Shown here: positions 53,867 through 64,000 of the stretch, piece after piece
How the letters are laid out: every line of letters starts with the position of its first letter
How positions within the stretch are numbered: the stretch's first letter is position 1
Assembly (NCBI GenBank): GCA_047495785.1
Contig: JBLDXI010000032.1
Location: 2,542,001 to 2,606,000 of the forward strand
DNA: 64,000 nucleotides
Source of the DNA: Lepidodermella squamata
Lineage: Eukaryota > Gastrotricha
Reading direction: 5' to 3'
Translations under genes and position numbers: made by a program
The notes under the pieces: generated by a model
Database searches by the model: none
The model's input: the letters and a program-made list of their open reading frames with translations, nothing else
Told to the model about the DNA's origin: nothing

Positions 53867-55729
53867 ATGTTGCTTAGATTTGGTCATTTGAATTTATTTA
53901 TTCACCGTGCATTTTCGTCAAATGCTGCAAGAGACAAGTTTTGTGCCATCATCGGGTCCGGACCTGCCGGATTCTACACAGCTCAGGGCCTGCTGAAGGT
54001 GGAGTTTTGATCCGTAGCTACACTGAATATATAATAAATACTGTTTTTAAGGCGGACAACACGAACACGCATGTTCATATTTATGAAAAACTGCCGGTTC
54101 CTTTCGGTCTCGTGAGGTACGGAGTCGCCCCAGATCACCCCGATGTTAAGGTGAGGCATCAAGTGGCGGTAATTCACTCCTGAAACAAAGCTCAATTTAT
54201 CCTAGAATGTGATACATAAATTCACCAAAACAGCATCGCACAAAAATTTCCGTTTCTTCGGCAATGTAGAAATGGGCAAAGATTTCACGATCGAAGATCT
54301 TCGCACAGCTTACGATGCTATTGTATTGGTATGCTTTTCAATGTTTTTTTTGACAATTTATTTTCATGATATTTATATTCTGTAGTGCTACGGCGCTGAG
54401 TCGGAAAAGAAATTGAATATTCCCGGCGAAAATTCTCCTGGAGTGTATTCAGCCCGAAGCTTTGTTGGCTGGTATAACGGGCTACCGAATTTCGTTAATG
54501 TATGCAAGAATCTCGAAAATTTAACTTTCAATCTTAACAATTTTTCTAGTTGGCACCGGACCTGTCGAAGACTTCGGCTGTTGTGATTGGCCACGGCAAT
54601 GTAGCGGTTGATGTCGCAAGAATATTGTTGTCTTCCCCATCTGAACTTGCCGTAAGCTTTGATTTTTATGAATACTCTCATCCAATTTTTTTTATTTGCT
54701 AGAAAACTGATATAACTAGCGACGCTGTAGCTGCTTTAAGTAGAAGTAAGGTGCACACAGTATACCTCGTTGGTAGGAGAGGCCCGATGCAGGCCAGCTT
54801 CACCACAGGCGAATTCCGCGAGCTAATCAATTTACCCGGCGTCACTGTGCAGTTTGATCGATCGCATTTCGACGGCCTCAGAGAACGAATCAACGAAATA
54901 CCTCGGCCTAAAAAGCGCCTTATCGAATTGATGCTGAAACACATCGACGGCCAAGAGGGCAAACCTGTTCCGCAAAATAACAAAATTTTGAAAATCGAGT
55001 TTTTCAAGTCGCCGGCCGAGATTGTATCTGCTAATAACGAAGTCACCGGGGTCCGTTTCCAAAAAACAGCTCTGATGGTAAATAAAATTGAGAGAAATGT
55101 ATCAAATCGATTCTTCAACTTTCTGATTTAGAATCCTAGTGACATTTCAGCGGAGAGTAAAGTCAAAACGATAACGGATCAAGACGTTGTTCTGAGTGCC
55201 GGAATCGTAGTCAAAAGTATTGGATATCGAGGCGTTTCTATCGATCCGTCTTTGCCGTTTGACAACGCGACTGGTACAGTGGCGAATGACGATGGGCGAG
55301 TTCGAGGCATGCCGGGCGTGTATTGCTCTGGTTGGATAGCGCGAGGTCCAGTAGGGGTGATTGCCGATACCTTGGCGAATGCGACTCAAGTGTCGAAAAT
55401 GATAAGCAAGGATCTTGCCAGTATTTCAAGAGACCAGGCTGAAGCTGACCGGCGCGAGAAATTCCGGCAGTCTCTTTTGAGTAAACTTGAGGCTAAGAGT
55501 AAGCTACAATTGACTCATCCCGATATTGAAGCTATTATTTGAAATTTAAGGTGGAGGTGTGGTTGAATGGCCTGGCTGGATGAAAATTGACGCGTCTGAG
55601 CAGAAGTTAGCTGAACAGCTCATAGGGAAAAATAAACTGCCAGCTGATGGCAAGAAGCCTCGTGAAAAAATAACTGTTGTAGACAAAATGATTGAAATTG
55701 CACACAGCGATGGCATCGAAAAGAATTAG
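53867..55729 (+). CDS. FDXR: NADPH:adrenodoxin (ferredoxin) oxidoreductase, mitochondrial
   Basis: Eight exons: 53867-53998, 54052-54150, 54206-54328, 54386-54499, 54550-54651, 54703-55077, 55132-55498, 55551-55729; 496 aa. The basic N-terminus ([18 protein letters not shown]) fits a mitochondrial presequence. The FAD-binding motif is [34 protein letters not shown] is family-specific; the NADPH motif is [32 protein letters not shown] and the last exon [11 protein letters not shown] with KKPREK complete the match. It moves electrons from NADPH to ferredoxin for iron-sulphur and steroid or haem chemistry. AATAAA lies at 55826-55831. Confidence 0.97.
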
Positions 55730-57181
55730 TTTTTCACTAGATTGTTGTCGATGATTATAGCCACTCACTCGTCTTCTTTCTCTAGCCGATTTTTCTATTC
55801 ATTGAACTTATAATTAGAATCGATCAATAAATCTGACGGGAACATTTGAAAGTGTTGCTTTTTTTATTTGATATTGTTTAGTCAAAGTATTTGACAGCGC
55901 CTTTTAAAATCAAAATCAACCTTTTCGTAACATTTCAAAATGAAAAAAATATATTCATAATAATCAACAAATAATGATACAAGACACAACTTTGCGCAGA
56001 CGGGTGCAGCCGATTTACATAGCAAATTATAACGGCTTTTTTTTCTCGCGGTGAGTGAAGCGTAATAATAATGTTCATATAGAAATCGAGTTCAATACAT
56101 GCCGCATTTACAGACGAAAAAATACAGAACACATTTTTGTTACATCAACAACCCATCTTTGGATCCAATGGAATCATTCTATAATTATACTTTTTTTCGA
56201 TGTACATCAAAAGCAATTCATTTGACGAGTGGTAGTATCAAAACATATTTTCACCCTCAAATAGACAACACACTCCTTTTTTTAAGAGAAAATTTCAGAT
56301 TCGTAGTATAATTCATACGATTTGATAGAAGTTATTACTATTATTTCTCTTGGGTGTATATATCGAGTGCGTTCCTATAGAGAATTCGCGGCTTTCGAAC
56401 GAAAGGAAAAGCGATCAAAAGCGAGAGCGTTGTTTTTTATTATAATTATTAATACTTGCGAACACTGGAAATGACGAAGCTTTTTGACGGAAAAAATAAT
56501 TCCAATATTATTATTACTATATAAGAAAAATGGCAACAAAACTAAAGAAAGGCCTAGAAACTTCTGCAGGTAGCGGCGATATTAATAATAGTTAAAGGTG
56601 AATGTAGGCTTTTTCACCACTCGAGGTGCGAGGAGCATAATTACCACTGGATGCTAGCCTAAAATGCGCACAAAGGCTATGGCGCATTGACGAAAAATGA
56701 CGAGTAAAAAAACGCAAAATACTATATGTCACCTGGACGATCATAAGACAGAAAAAGTCGATAACGATTTTTAACGTAAAAAAACACAAACACGCATGGA
56801 AAAGGGCCATTTTGTTCAACAAGACTGAAAGCTCATAAGAAAATCGCTGTGTTCATGTAGATCATTTGAAACCAAAAATAGGAAATGAAAGGGTGACACG
56901 AAATCAGGATTGTTTGATTGATTTCACAAGGCGGTGTGCAGTGGTGGAGTGAATCTTATACTATAACATCCGCATTAACATTTGAGCCGAAATCGACACA
57001 CTTTCACGCGAAATTAGGTTTCCATTATAACGCTAGTCTGCGATCCGTAATCAGTTTAATATTAGAATGAGCGGTTTGGCTAAATTTTTCTTCATTATTT
57101 ACAGTCAGTTAATTTATAATTTGTTGCAGAGCGGGACTAGCTCCTTTTAACGTAAAAAGGCTTGGGCTTCTTCGGTATTTG
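55730..57181. other. Convergent intergenic region, FDXR and CDKL 3' UTRs
   Basis: About 1.45 kb, AT-rich, between 3' ends of facing genes. Several A/T runs and no coding sequence. Confidence 0.6.

Positions 57182-64000
<6,819 letters not shown>

Overview
This window is animal nuclear DNA. The genes carry spliceosomal introns, mostly 42-70 bp long, with GT...AG ends and TTTTCAG-type acceptors. There are AATAAA signals after many genes, and every recognisable protein is a metazoan family. Genes are packed tightly, often 60-250 bp apart on one strand. A 3' splice acceptor sits a few bases to a few tens of bases upstream of the start codon in about 17 genes, which is what spliced-leader trans-splicing looks like. 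I infer a compact nematode-like ecdysozoan; a whipworm-like (Dorylaimia) nematode would fit but is not proven. All spliced models below were joined by eye, and their summed coding lengths divide by three without internal stops. I saw no tRNA, rRNA or CRISPR array.

Layout. 1-9285 (minus strand): five related genes built from a shared N-terminal module, a shared middle module, and either ankyrin repeats (four genes) or an RBR ubiquitin-ligase catalytic unit (an RNF216/TRIAD3 orthologue). 9407-10819 (minus): a small unknown gene and SKP1. 12142-19197 (plus): NDUFB10, a RABGAP1-type Rab GAP, and the cytosolic Fe-S assembly factor NAR1/CIAO3. 19285-36168 (plus): nine tandem ankyrin-repeat genes ending in a SOCS box, interrupted by HGSNAT (32090-34349). 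The array alternates long (436-469 aa) and short (254-375 aa) members in a long-short-short rhythm. A piggyBac-like non-autonomous element with TTAA target duplications lies within it. 37179-38669 (plus): HADHB. 40386-47968 (minus): RMC1, ZFAND4 and MBD2/3. 48908-55729 (plus): an unknown gene, BOLA1, TMEM60 (start codon directly abutting the BOLA1 stop), a RhoGAP protein, RhoGDI and ferredoxin reductase FDXR. 57182-62825 (minus): a CDKL2-like kinase whose 3.2 kb first intron holds, on the opposite strand, a polypeptide GalNAc-transferase homologue that has lost its metal-binding catalytic motifs.

How they may work together. The left half is unusually rich in ubiquitin-ligase parts: an RBR ligase, ankyrin paralogues that kept its N-terminal modules but not its catalytic unit, the SCF adaptor SKP1, and nine predicted elongin-B/C substrate receptors. 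Local expansion of substrate-recognition proteins is the main biological signal. The most unusual observation is that ankyrin repeats and the RBR are interchangeable behind the same N-terminal modules. The right half is ordinary housekeeping content with several structural oddities: a zero-gap gene pair, a nested pseudo-enzyme gene, and an MBD protein lacking one of the usual DNA-contacting arginines.
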